A stretch of DNA of 64,000 nucleotides, from contig NMRA01000045.1 of NCBI GenBank assembly GCA_002633005.1, forward strand, positions 64,001 through 128,000. Reading direction: 5' to 3'. This document shows, piece by piece, positions 33,997 to 47,600 of this stretch. Under the pieces are notes generated by a model, which saw nothing but the letters and a program-made list of their open reading frames with translations, was not told the DNA's origin and ran no database searches. The stretch is from Phoronis australis. Its lineage: Eukaryota; Phoronida; Phoronidae. Positions within the stretch are counted from its first letter, which is position 1, and the number at the start of each line of letters is the position of its first letter. The translations under genes were made by a program, and so were the position numbers.

Positions 33997-35628
33997 ATGT
34001 CATCAGGGACATACTTCAGCCAGTATGGGCTGGACAGTGTGGGACCGTTTCAGAGGACTTCCGCAGAATATCCTCAAGGTGGCAGGACCTACAGTGGCCG
34101 GATGTTCGATCATCCGACCAATGGACATGGTGTGGGGCTGTCTGGTCCAGAGCAGGCTTTCATGCATTGGAGTAATTTTGACTCGGGTAGAGTTGACATT
34201 TCAAATGATGAAGAGTCTTTGTTGAAGCATTTCGACAAGTTGAGAGAGTTAGACACACGAATTGATCAGTTAGAACAAGCTATCCAGGAAGAGGACAACA
34301 TTGGTGAGTCGGGCGTCAAACGTGTTTATGATCGGAAAACTAATGACACAGGCAAACAGAGAGATTCTGGCATCATTTATCGTGTCTATGATGAATCTGC
34401 TTCAAATGCCGGAAGGAAAAGTGACACACGCCAAGCGAGTCATGTCAGTTCTTTTCTTGATGGTCCGAAAATATCTAGTTTTCGTGGAAGCGACGGAAAT
34501 ATTCAGAATGGTTTTAGTAGTCATCAAAACTTTGAGGACTGTGGATCATATTATCGGGATCATGCACTTAATGTTGATGGTGTCAGAGACCAGCCGATGC
34601 ATGTGGATGAACTGTACTCCAATAGCTACAGAGAGTCTGGTACACAAACTAGCCCTAAGAAGGATACTCCTGTAACTGCCACCAGTGATACAAATGGTGA
34701 CGGTCATTTATATCGTTATAAAGATTGGGACGAGCGAACAGACTCCGACGGCTCCTCTAGGTCGTCAAGAGATGGTCATAACGTTTTAAAATTGAATCGC
34801 AGAAGGGTACGCAAAACTCATCGTAGGCAAAGTAATGTTGGTCTTAATTTAAGCGATACAGTGGAAGCTCGTGAACAAGTACCCACTATTGCGCCCCCCA
34901 AATTAGATGGGGAATCCTCTAGCTTTTCTCTGCATGGTCCACATAGATTACATGTCGTGCCACGTAACAGTCCAATGATAGATCCTGGTTTTAAAGGTGC
35001 AAGTGCAATGCAATGTCTGCCTCACCATCACAACAGCATGTCTTTCAGTAAAAATTGGGCTCATGGTAAGGATTTGAATGATCAGGTTGAAAAAACCAGC
35101 CTAAATTGGAATCAAAGTGGTATTCATATGCACACTTCGAGCCCAACTGAAAAACAGTTGGCATATCTGCCCTTGGAAACCAGCTCTAAGGCTCGGTCAC
35201 AAATTGGTGACCACAGTCGCTCACTGACACATAATACAAAGGTCAAGGTAGAGCATGATGCCATGTCCCGTACACATTCAAAATGTCCATTTGAAAGTAG
35301 ACGCTTAGTCGGCCACAACTCGCAGTGGAATAATAGTGTGGTAGATACTAGTTTTGATGTTTCTTCCCCGCTTCATGAAGTGGTTGGGTATCCGGGTGAC
35401 ACACAGGGTTATCTAGAGCCTAGCTCAAGTCCAACTCGGTCACCGGATCAGATGGAATTCCTGAGAGGTTCTCCTCATTTGAGGAGCATGAGTAGGCAGA
35501 GGAGACGCTCTGTGGACAGTTTCATTGGGCAGCTAGACCTCAACTCCAGTGTGATGACGTTTGCCAGTTTCCGTTCGGTGGATTTGGACGAGTCCGTTGT
35601 GTATGCAGACAATCAGTGTTCAGAGCAG
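33997..35628 (+). CDS. Sfi1-like gene, exon 1 (residues 1-544)
   Basis: One very large exon, donor GTATGA, phase 0. It is Ser/Asp/Gly/His-rich, of low complexity and probably unstructured. There is one short heptad-like helix at residues 74-100 (LRELDTRIDQLEQAIQ). A basic cluster LNRRRVRKTHRRQ at about 266-278 could be a nuclear-localisation or tubulin-binding segment. Two acidic/Ser stretches with SPTRSPD-type sites near the end suggest phosphorylation. No Trp repeats occur here. Confidence 0.88.
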
Positions 35629-38600
35629 GTATGATTTTGTATTCATCATGAATAGTTAAGTAAAGCTGTGTTACTCCCTGTTTAGCTGGCATTTTACTAT
35701 CAGAATGTCAGTTGCGTAGCATTTCTTACCGAGAAAGAATACTTGTTCTATTGCGAATAAAAACATCAAATTCATCAGCGACTCAAGAAAACGATCGAGT
35801 TTAACATTGTTGGCCAAACCTAAAATGGGACGTTTACTCCCTTTCACTTGAGTTCATTCAGCAAACGTCAAAGATCAGATGAGCATTTTAATGTTTTTAA
35901 GCTCCAAAACACGTCGCTAAAAGAATTTAACATCGTCAGCAAATTGGTCCGGTGAACTTGTGTCACGATCTAGCTTTGATGCTGCTTGTAGTTCTGTGTT
36001 TTTATGCCTTTTTCCCATCAACTGATTGAATATTTAGCCATTTATAAATTTTATGATCGTTTGCTGTTACCTGCATTACCTGTCAACTAGGTTTTAGTCA
36101 AAGCTTTTTTTAAATATTGTTTTTGCAATAAATTATTTAGTTTGACAACTTGTTTATGGTATCTCTCTGTTTTTAGGTAACAGTTTCCCATCAATTTATA
36201 AAGTTTTAAAAAGGTTGAAAGAAGTGCTGGGATCATTCTGCTAAATGTTTTAAGGCATCGTCAAAGCTTCGGCCATAAGATCAATTTATGTCAAAAGCAA
36301 ATCGCCCTAATTTCTGTGACTGTCTCTTTCATCATTGACACTTAAGCTGCTCTTGCTGTCTTGTTTCAGTGGGATGAAAGGCCAGACTTGAACCACTTCT
36401 ATAATGTCCAACAGGGTGTGCTCAAGTAAGTAAGGATTATCCAATCAACAGCATCACACATTATGTTTCAGTGCCCACAATGTCTCAACTTTGCATCAAA
36501 ATATTGCAGTTGGAGATGTAAGTATGAATGTCAGAAACAGTTAGAAAATTTAAGTACCACACTGTCGTCTTCTCTTTGTTCAAGGACATCTAACATTGTA
36601 GTGAATGCCAACAATTTTTTGAACTGTTGTCTTGTAATAGCTGTGGTACAAAATTTTGTGCTATATCTCGTGCATACAAAAGATGATTTAACTTGTCGGT
36701 CATATTGTGTCCTAAGTTGGGGTAATTTACTGTACCAACCTTCTGGGTGTGAATGTATTTGTTGTCATTACAACAATGTTGCATTAGACCATGGGTACAG
36801 TTACATGTTTATCGATTTTCTTAAGTGGTATTAAGGATGTTATGATAACCATGGTATTTACATAAGAAATGATAACCATGGTATTTACATAAGAAGTGAG
36901 CTGTTATCTTGTTAGCTTTGATGAATCCACTGGCTTACTGTACTGACTAGTGTGTAGAGCTACTAGTCCAGTCCCTGCCAAAAGTTATCAGACCAAATAC
37001 CTTTTCCAATAACCTGTCATGATGGTTGCTCTGATAGAATTCTGCGTGCGTCCAACCCTCATAATGGGAATTACGGTCATTTTATCTGGTTATATTTGGC
37101 GTGTACTGTATAAAATTGTGGACCACACAACTGCTGTCTGATACTTTTTCTGCGTTTTCTTCAAACCCGGGGTAGTCGGTTAGTTGTCCTTGCTCAAAAA
37201 CTTTATCTAAGCTGTTGTCACAATTAAATACCATTCTTATTCTTTAGGCTATGTTCTTTCCTCTTTAATCCACAGCTTTTTCTCAGAAATAACATTCTTT
37301 TCACATAAGCTGACAAGGACATGAAAATAGACGTCGGGAGATGTCTAACACTAGTAATTTGTGTTTCACTACTGTTTAAAAAAACTTTCATTGCATGAAT
37401 ACACGTATCATTATTAGTAAATTTGGTTATTTGTACGTTATTGTAACAAGTATCAAGATTATATTTGAGAGGTCTCTACTTAATGTAATCTTTGAAGATG
37501 TGATTGGTAACAAATGAATGAAGAATTTATTTGATAGTGCCGATTTCAATATCTTGTTATGATTCTAAAAAAATACTTGGAATTTTATTTAAGCATACAT
37601 ATGTCTGAAATGAAGTCCTTCATTGGTAGAGCTCCTGCTATGTATGCACACTGCTGTACTTTAAAACCCTTTGTCATTTCAATTTGTCATATGATAGTAA
37701 TAACTGTTCGTGGTAATTCATTCGATCATTTTACATACTGTGTAACGTGGTGTTGACAGCTCCTTATATTTTACAGGCTGTCTAACTCCACCAACGGACA
37801 TTCAAGTTATCTCACTCATAGCATGAGCGCCACCCTGTGGCCTTTTAAGTTACTAGAGCTACTCCACCACTCCAACCCTGAAGAAAGTCAAGAGCTTATA
37901 CTTAAGGTGAGAAATGATGACTTCCAGCCGAAAAAGCTAAATCAACTTATGGTACATTTTTCTGGTTTTGGTAGTTGAGTTATATTTTGAAGACCGTTAT
38001 CATTATGTAAATGTAATATGCTTTTTACAGAAATGTGTCCAACTGGTGGCATGCGGTGAACAATTGTTAACTTAACCAAAAATTGGGCAAAAAAATCCGT
38101 TTTTCTTTTTTCTCATAAGCAATACTGTACAACCTCAAAATTATTTCGAAATGTTTGACGATTGCTATTGCATGCCCTCCGTTTTTCAAGTTGTAATTCA
38201 CATTTGCTTACGACTTGTTCTATGCAGAAGCTATTTACTTTTGTTTTCAGGCGCGTGTGTTTAGAAAGTGGCACTATCAGGCACAGCTGTCCAAGAGTAA
38301 CAATGCTCGACAGGTCAAGCTAGAACAGAGGTAGGTATCTGGTGATGGGCTATTGAATTATAAGCATAAGCTTTATTGGATGTGTTCAAGTGTAGATTTC
38401 CATAGCAACTTAAGATAATTATAGGGTAAAAATGATAAAGCCTCAGTTTTGTAAAGATTCTTGCTCACTTACGGTATTGGCATGGCATGTTGTGAGACAG
38501 CGCGTTACAAGTCTGTCGAGTGGTATGTTCGATGGCATTCCGTCTATCAAGCTCAAGACTTGAGACTACAAAGGAGTTTTCTTCATTGCATCCCAGCAGA

Positions 38601-41600
38601 ACCTTTTAAAACTGCTTTCTGCGGTGCATTTATGAAGTGAAGCTGGTGTTTATTATGAACTAATTTGTAGGTGAAGGAGGGTTAGATTTTTGATCGCAGC
38701 AAATAAAATTTTAACTCGTTCATTTTATTGTTTGTTGATTTGAAGAATCACCTTTTGTAGGAGCTTATCCACAAGATGCTGCATTCAGCCAAATAACTTG
38801 ACAACATTATGAATTTTAACTTATAGTTAAAGCATTTTACGTTTTCGGAAAGTAGCAAACTGTTTATTTTCAGGAAGTAGACAGGCAACAGAATTTTATT
38901 TTTGACTTCATACTAATCTGCGTTGATTGGGTAACATGGCCGTATCTTTTTAATAAAATATAGCAAAAAGGTATAGCTAAACAATGGCATTAATAACATT
39001 TCATAGAAATTTCTGGATAAAACCTCAAGTTACAGTTTTCTTAATAATCATTTCATTTCATGGAACTTTTGAGTTGTTTCATAAAAATCATGAAAGTCCT
39101 ATTTTTGAAGCCCTTCTTACAAAATTAGAAGTTTTAAGAACAATTCCCAATATTGTTTTTGAGAACACTAAGTAAAGTATAGTATCGGGAAGTTTAATAT
39201 GGATCCAGTCAACCATTTCTGAGAATCCAATCAACCATTTCTGAGATACAATGCTCCGAAGTTAGTCTCATTTATAGATTGTCTACAGTAATACATAACT
39301 TTAACTTGTTCATATTCAAAATATGTCATGACTCATCACACATATATTACCTACCAGAGCTGTCCATCATCGCCACTTGTCTTTGCTGTTCAAATACTGG
39401 AAACACTGGAGAACTCGAGCTGACAATGGGCACAAGTCTGTGATGGCCGATCAAGTCTATCAGCGCCAGCTTCTGCGTAAAGGACTGCATGGGCTGATGT
39501 GGGCGCGAGCTCGCACACAACACCTCATTGATCAAGTTCACACTATTAGTCGCACTTCAACGTTGCGTGGCTTCTTTTTATTTGTGAGTCTTTTTCATTT
39601 GTCGCAGTCTGTAAATTTTGAAGTTTGTGTGAATGAGGCTGTGGTTTTTGGCATTTTTGGGCTGTTAAGAGGAACAATAGAATATGTGCACTTTTTAATT
39701 ATTTTTCCATCTCTAATTGTGATTCCAGTAACACAATCTTAATAAGCCAACCATGAGGGCTGACGTTTCTCTGTGACTTCCAATCATTTTCATTTTTCAT
39801 AATATGCTAAGGACTCAAGTTGTTATGGAATTCATGATGAGGTCCCCTTGTATTACTTGCTCAGAAGAAGTCAAACACCTGCAGACATTGTAGTGATCAT
39901 GCTGTTTCTTTCAACTTTCTGTATTTTCAGTGGAAGATAAAGACCGAAAAGCGTCAGCAGCATTTATTGTTTGTGTCGTTCAGAAGGTGGCAGCACTTTA
40001 AACTTCAGTCAGAAAGGTCTGTTATAGTTTGATATGAAATGTTTTGAAATGTACTGAAGAAGTGGTTTGATGCCTGTTAAACTGTTGATCTTGTGGGGAC
40101 AAGTATTGGTGATGTTTAATAAATAAAAACAATAATAATTGTGTTTTATACTCATGCCCAAGGCTTGTCATTCTTCAAATATTCTTTGATAGTGGTCAAT
40201 TTTCCTGCCAAAACATTCACATTTAAGCACTTGATTGTTTTTATTCGAAGATGCTTTTGGGCAATTCTTCCGGTGGATTACAAAATGTTTTGGTTAAGTG
40301 CTGTTTTCAAAGTCAGTTGGAAAACTGAACCTATTTGGCTTGCTCACTGACTTCACATAGCCATGCATTGATTACTTTTGTGGGATGCTCATGCATTCGA
40401 TACTTGGTTCATTGTAATCTCAGTGGTTTGAGCTCCATCCTTGCACTTGGAAGACGCCACCCTGGCAATACTGGCAGACCATTTGGGGGATTTCATCTAT
40501 GACGCTTTTGTCATTTTTCAAATGCATTGTGGGATGATTGTTGTTTTGTAAGCATCCACTGACATCACAGATAACTTGCAGATGTGTAACGTACATTTGA
40601 GGTGTTCATATCGGATGATGCTTGCCTCGAGGAGGTTTCGTGTGAAAGGCAATGTATTTATTTATAAGCTCCATTTACTATTTTACTTTTCTATGATGGC
40701 TGCTCTGTGGTACTTGCACCAGAACGCATGTTGCAGAGTGGACTGTGCATGCTGTTGTTTTCTGTCACAGTGTTTATACGTCACCAAGTTATCAGTGATG
40801 TCATTGGATAGTTACAAACCAACAACCACTGGCATCATTGATGAAATCTTCCAAACTAAGCATTGCACACCAGTCTCCTAAATCCTCTGGGATTGGTCTT
40901 AGTAGTGAATGATTAAATTAGAGGTAACATTGATATAATGCTGAGACAGTTATGTTACTTACCTTGCAGGAAGCGTATGTTGTCAACACTGTCTCGTCGA
41001 CATGTGATGTCCAAGTGGTTTGGATTGTGGAAGGAACGCCACCAAGCTTGTCAACAGGAAGACATTGCAATTTTGCATTACAAGTATGATCTTGTGTTCT
41101 CAAGATGAAAAAACAAGAAGTAGTCCGCTGGAAATGTTAGATGTCTTTGTGGTGCTGAAAAGTTGAAGGGCAATGTTGCTTGTTTGATTTCCACTTTGCT
41201 TTAATGGTTTAAAGGTGCAATCAATTTGCCATCTGTCAAAAAGCTTTTTCAGAAGTGATTTCTTAACTTGTGAACATGAGAACCATTCTAGTCAAGTTAA
41301 GGCATTGAGTCTTGTCTATATCAGTTCTTTCCAAGCCCCAAAACCACTTCTAATCTCACTAAGGAGTAAATTTGAGTCCAATTTTATAAGGGCTGTTCCA
41401 GCAAAATCTGTATGGGAGGGGGGGAAGGCACTTTTATTTCGTACCCACCGTCCATATTTTTCATTTATTTCTCCAACCCATGACCCATAATTTTCTTAAT
41501 TATTTTTAATTAAAATACAAAATCCAACACTTGCAAACAAATTGCCTCCAGGAGGACCTGTTAAGAACTTAGATGATTGACAGACAAGAACTAGTTGTCT

Positions 41601-44600
41601 TGTCCAATATTGTCACAAACTAAAATAGCCTGTGAGCAATACTTTTGGCAGCCACCAGGTGTCTCTGTTCACCATGTGTCTATAATTTCAATGAACATTT
41701 TTTCAATTATAAGGATCTATGAATCTCAAACTGTCTCCACGAACTCTTTTATACTTCTATGTCAAGTGAATATTAGAACTTGTTTATCTTACTCCTTATA
41801 CTTTTTATTTAAAAATCTTCAATTTTCTTATATCTGTTAACACCAGTTTAGTGTTGCATAACTTTTCAATTCAATAGGACTGCAGACAAAAAGTTGGCTG
41901 AAATCAAGGTGCCCATGACTTGATTAATGGCTTAGTGAACATATTGCACTTTGTTCACTGGCAATGTGGGCTTTTTTGTATTGGAATAAGGTAGGATATA
42001 TGACAATTGCATTTTTTTGAGTTTTGACGGCTGAAGTAACCAACCTGTCAACGTTAACAGGTCAAAAAATACCACCCATTTTTAATGCGTGACTTCTTAC
42101 AGGAAGGACCACTCATAATTTGTGTTTTTCCGAAGACCACCAGCCATGAATTTTTATTTCTACTGCCGTCCNCCCCCCCCCCTCCCACACGGATTTTACT
42201 GGAACAGCCCTAACAACCAGTCAGTCAAGCTAGTTTTTAAGAAAAGAATGTCGGATTATACTACATTTGAAGACTAGTGTTTTCTTGCCATCGGACTCCA
42301 TAATGGCTGACAAACCTTGAATATGAAATCCAGGTTACCTTGTCCTTTGTCCAGTGTGCAAAATACATAAGAAATTTAATGGACATTCAGTCACGTGACA
42401 ATGAGCATAATGCCTTTGTGTGTTATGCACTGCGCCACCTTGTGGTGTCATGTTACACTTTGATCTTGTTACATTGAGCTTGTTTCAAGAAGACACTGAT
42501 CAAAAAATTCATGCACCCAAGGTTTTGGCATTAGACTAAAACTTCTGTGGACTCGAGTATGTTGGACCCAGTGTCAAAAAATGAATAAACGCTCAACATA
42601 TGAGAAAACCACACTGCAAACCTGCATTCCACTACAAAAACTAGCTTTTTACTTACACGCCCAATGTTATGAAATGGATTAAAATTCTTCCTGAGCCAAA
42701 TTAAAGGTGGTTTCTGGCTTGGAAAAGGCTGAGAGATTATTACACCTTGAGATCAGGCTACGCAAGTTGGCTTGTCATGCCGGTTGTTGTTAATGCTTCA
42801 CGCATGGTCAGAAGCATTAACAAATTGCAAACCCAGGTATCACTTCTCATCAGAGTAAGGAATACGTTGATAGTGGTAAATGGCCAGTATTACGGAGCTC
42901 AGGTTTATAGCTCTTTCACACAATAACAGCCTGAGCGTGTTTTGCCTGCCCATTTGAACTGTGGCTGTTCTTCATCATCAGTTTTATTTTTCTGATGGGC
43001 CCGATTGTACTAGGAGCTGGCACAAGTCACCATAAAATTCCACCACACGTCCAAAAACCCTTCCAAATCCAAATTCTGTTTGACTAAATTGTTATCAGTA
43101 GTTGTTGTGCTGCAGAAGGTTCTTTGTAGAGTGGTGTTGAATCATGTGACTATTGGATTTCAGAGTGAGTGTGCTGACTAAACTGTGGCAAGCGTGGCGT
43201 CTCTACACACGCCAGTCTGCTGTGTTCGCCAAGGAAAAGGAAGTAGCTGTGTAAGTGTGCCAAGTGAAAAATTATTCGGGGGTGGAGGGTTTGTGTTGAT
43301 AAGTATTACTGAGTCTCAATTTCTGTTTGTATTGATTGTTTTTTTAAAATTTTTCTTGTGGTTCTAGTGGTTAAGTACTTTCGGTTATTGAACAGTGATT
43401 TAGATGAAGGAATTTTCTTTAAGAAGTCATTTTTATAAATGGAAACACCTCTGCTCAGATATACATTCACAGACGTGCCTCATGGTTTTGTAAAAGTCAA
43501 GTTGTTTTCAAAGACTTTGTATTTTACTCCTGCCTTCCGTCTCTATTGTTTTTATTAACATTAAGTTTTCACCAATTATGTCTTTTCTGTGCTGATTCGT
43601 CCAGATAATTTGACTGTAAATGTTCGTATATCACAGAGTCCACTATGAACATGTTATCCAAAGGCGAGCTCTACTACGTATGAAGGAGATGTATATTAAA
43701 TACCAATGTGCCAAAATATTCTGGAGGTAAGCTTAACACAGAAATAATAAGGAACTCTAGCTCAGACATCCACTGAGGCTTGTCAAATCTCCTAGTCATG
43801 ATCATAGGGCCTCATCTTGACTTCTATTTTAAGTTTGCCCTTAAAATTTCATCTAAGTGCATTATGTAGCATTTCACTATTTACGTCAAATGTTCTTGGC
43901 CAGGTGATTAAAGCTCTATTATTCTATCATAGAACCAGCCTTTTCCAGCCTTTGGCACATTATTTTGTGATCCTGTTCAACAGTGATGCTAATGTTTACT
44001 TTTTGTAAATTAAACAGGCAAATTAAGTTGCTGTTACGAGTGCTGGAAGTTACATCCCTAAAGACTATCCATGATCAAGCATTCTAGATGAGATTTATTA
44101 AGCTTCAAGTAGTGTCCAGTTGGCTAACAATAATAAGAAATGTTCAGGCTTGGGTAGCATGAGACAGTTACACTCATGTCTGCTAAAATTGCTCATCACT
44201 GCAGCTTTGTTTTGTAGACGGAATGAGTTAAAGAGAGCGTTTAAACTATGGCAGCAGGAGACGGCCATGTTGAAAGTTGAGCACATGCATGAGGTCCAGC
44301 GGAGCAATGCTATTTACAGTAGGACAGTGCTACAGTCAACGTTCAGGAGATGGAGGATGACATATAGTGAACATCATTACTGTAGACTGAGGGATGCTAG
44401 GATGTGTAGGTGAGTGATGTTTGTGGAGGGTGTAGTGATCTAATTGTGACAGTCGGTTTCAGTTGCGTTTTGTCATATTTGGGTGACTGTAAACATGTCG
44501 ACTTTTCACTGAAGGAGATGCGCATTCCAATATAATAGTCCGTGTGTGAAAAATTGAAGACATTTGCATTAGCAAGTCAATGGGTAAAAGCTCATCCCCA

Positions 44601-47600
44601 ACTTCTTAAAAATATAGTTTCTAAACGCTATGCTTGACCTATCCTCCACCTCCTTTACTGAATTTCCCAAGTTATTAGTGCCCTGGGTACTACCGAGACG
44701 AGTGCGGTATATGCTGTGAAGCTCTTAAATATCATATGACTGGAACTTGTGTGGAAAATGAAAAATTGTGTTAAAAACTCAATGGAATTGTTCTCAAAAT
44801 GGATAAAAGTTTCTGAGTTTGTAATACTAATGGAAAATTGATGCAATCAATTGGGCACAAGTGGCAGTAATCTCTAACAAAATTTACTGTGACAGTCTAC
44901 TTTTTGTGAATAAATTGACTGAAAGAAATTGATAATGAAGTCCTGGGCTGCATCCCGGAAAAACAAGAAACTTGGAAAAAGTGCAAGATAATGCAAATTT
45001 CCACAAAATATTTCTATGCATTAAGAACGAAGAGCGAAAGTCTTATTTCTGCAGAACATAGCACAGGAAAATCTTGGAAAATAGTAAATGCACCCAGTGG
45101 GAAACGTGCAGTTCTAAATATCGTTTCTCATTTTAGTCGTGTGTTGGAGATCTGGAGTTTACGATACCGGCGAAATGTGTTAAGACGTGCCATGAAGCAG
45201 GCCAGACATGAGAGACAAACCAAGTACACCATGTTCATTACTTGGTTACAAATCACTAGACTGGCGAAGGAGGCTAGGCATTCTGCCACAGCACTCCTGG
45301 AGAGGGCGCTACTCAGGGGAGTGGTTCACAGCTGGAAGGAGTTCACTCAGTATAAAATTCAGTTGGGTATACGACAACAGCAGCATATGATTAGGAGCAG
45401 TCAACAGAGCAAGAAGTACTTCTTTAAGGTAAACTTGGGTGTCACACTGTTCAAACTTTTGTGAAATTCAACTGGTGGTACAAAGATTGTTTACGTGTGG
45501 ATATGATGTACGAGTAATCAACTGTTAAAATTCTAGTTCTCGAGTACCGAATTCCATAATTTAAAATTTATCGACATAATACTGATAACAAAAGGTGTGA
45601 CATTTTCTTCGTCCTTGGAAAATTCAGCTAATACATATAGGGTGTCTAAAACTATTATAAACTTTGTAACCTCATACTTGTTTTGAAAGTGTGGGTGTGT
45701 CTCGTGGTAGATTCTTGGTGACATCCTCGATGGGTAAAAACTTTGTCCTTGCAATTATAGTATGTTTGTCCAAGTTTGTCAGTGTAGAATGCTGTTCAGC
45801 GAATGTCCTGTTACGCGATCACATGATACAAGCTAATACCTATTAATTTATTTTCATTCCCACATGTCTGAAGTATCTAGTACCACTAAAATATTGTATC
45901 GATAGTAAATTATCAGTAGCTAATTTTCAAAGTAGCCGCGCCATGTTGAAATTCACTATCCTACCAGACGGCATTTAGATCTTTGGTGAACAGCGTTCAG
46001 CGCCACCTACAGATCCCATGCAACGCGTACGAGAGGTTTCAACCTTGTTGTATAAACAGCATTTTAAGACCTTTCTTGCTCTCGTGTCACTGATGTGTGA
46101 TGGAGTGTACTAATGGCTCATGGAAAAAGGAAAACCTCATGAAATATCCATGGATAAAGGACATCGTGTTCCATACTTTTCCCTCTGCAAAAAAGAATCT
46201 GCTGTTGCGAAGTCAGTAGCTGCAACTGATAAAACATGAGAATTCCAACTATCACCTGATGTCACAAAGCTAAAATAAATTTGTTAATGTTATGTAATCA
46301 AACAATGGGAAGGACTGAGATGGATTTTATTACTCTGTTCATTAATGGACGACTATTTAGTAATTGAGTTTCTGTCCGACAACTATGCGTAATCCGCTTT
46401 GGCGCTCTCATTACTCTAGAAAGTGCCAATATGAAAACTCAGCTGTTCTGGGATTGTTGTGTACATGTCTTAATGGTGTGCAGCCTGATCGGTATATTTT
46501 CTCTTATTGACTTTTACAGGTGTGGCTGTATCAGCTGAGGAGACTGTCGAACTTAAGGGAAGGGAAACGTCTGTGGTCATTGCGATGTGTCAGGTAGGAT
46601 GGTGTAAAGATATCAATGCATAATGAAAGGTTTATGCAGACGCATAGTACGCCTACTTCAAATTGACCCTTCCTGTGTATAACAAGACATTGCGAATGTG
46701 CAGACATATGTCCAGCTTGTTGATTTGTTGCTGTTAGTGTTGTACTGCTCTGTGTAACAGTAACACTTTGATGCCATTAAAACGATGAAAGTAATAGTTT
46801 GGAATGGAGTAGTGACTAGCACAGCAACACTGAACGACAAGGTCTTTACAGATGAGAGGTGTGGGTTGTTAGTTGAAACAAAGGAGCTGAAGTTATTAGT
46901 TTGATGACAAAATGCATTGGTAAGTATGAAGGGAAAGTTAACTCTCTATAGTTAGTGCCAGCTATTAACACTAGGTATCACTTTTCTGCAGGAATGCCGT
47001 CGACTGCTGGAGGGAGGCTGTGCGTCTGAAGAAGCTAGACATGTTGTTAGAATCTCACCAACCCAGGGCACGTTACTTTACAGTGTTAGGTAACTGCAGT
47101 ACATAACAAAAGTTTTCAGACAAAATGACCCGGAATACCGTCATGACAACTGGGCAGGATTTCCCTCATGACTGAGAATAAATTCAGTAACAGAACAATA
47201 ATTATTAATTTGCCCTTGTAGTAGTGACTACCAGTCGTTTTTGCTGTTAACCAGAATTGCCCGTCATGACAGTAAAGTGGTCTTTTGTCTGGTTACTCGG
47301 AATTTGTCTTGTATTGTACATAACAGAGGAGCTCAAATTTGGTTGAAGATATCAAGGTTCCGCAGGACTAAAATGTGTGTGACCTTGAAATACACTGTGT
47401 GTGACCTTGAAATACACTGGAGAGAGACGTTACAAAAGTACAGATAAAAAGATTGTGTCCCTGTGATGAGTACAAATGCATTGTGGTATTGCCACCTGTC
47501 ACACTTAAGTTTCACAAAAACTCGCTTAACTTAAGTTTGAACTCCAGCTAGCGGTATTAGGATTTTTCAATAATAAGATTTTGACAATATTCAAAACTTT

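Noticed and set aside
35124-35318. Minus-strand frame opposite Sfi1-like exon 1
   Set aside because: A shadow of the strongly supported + strand coding exon.
36463-36834. 123-codon frame in intron 2 of the Sfi1-like gene
   Set aside because: It lies between phase-matched exons, has a Cys-rich random composition, and including it would break the frame.
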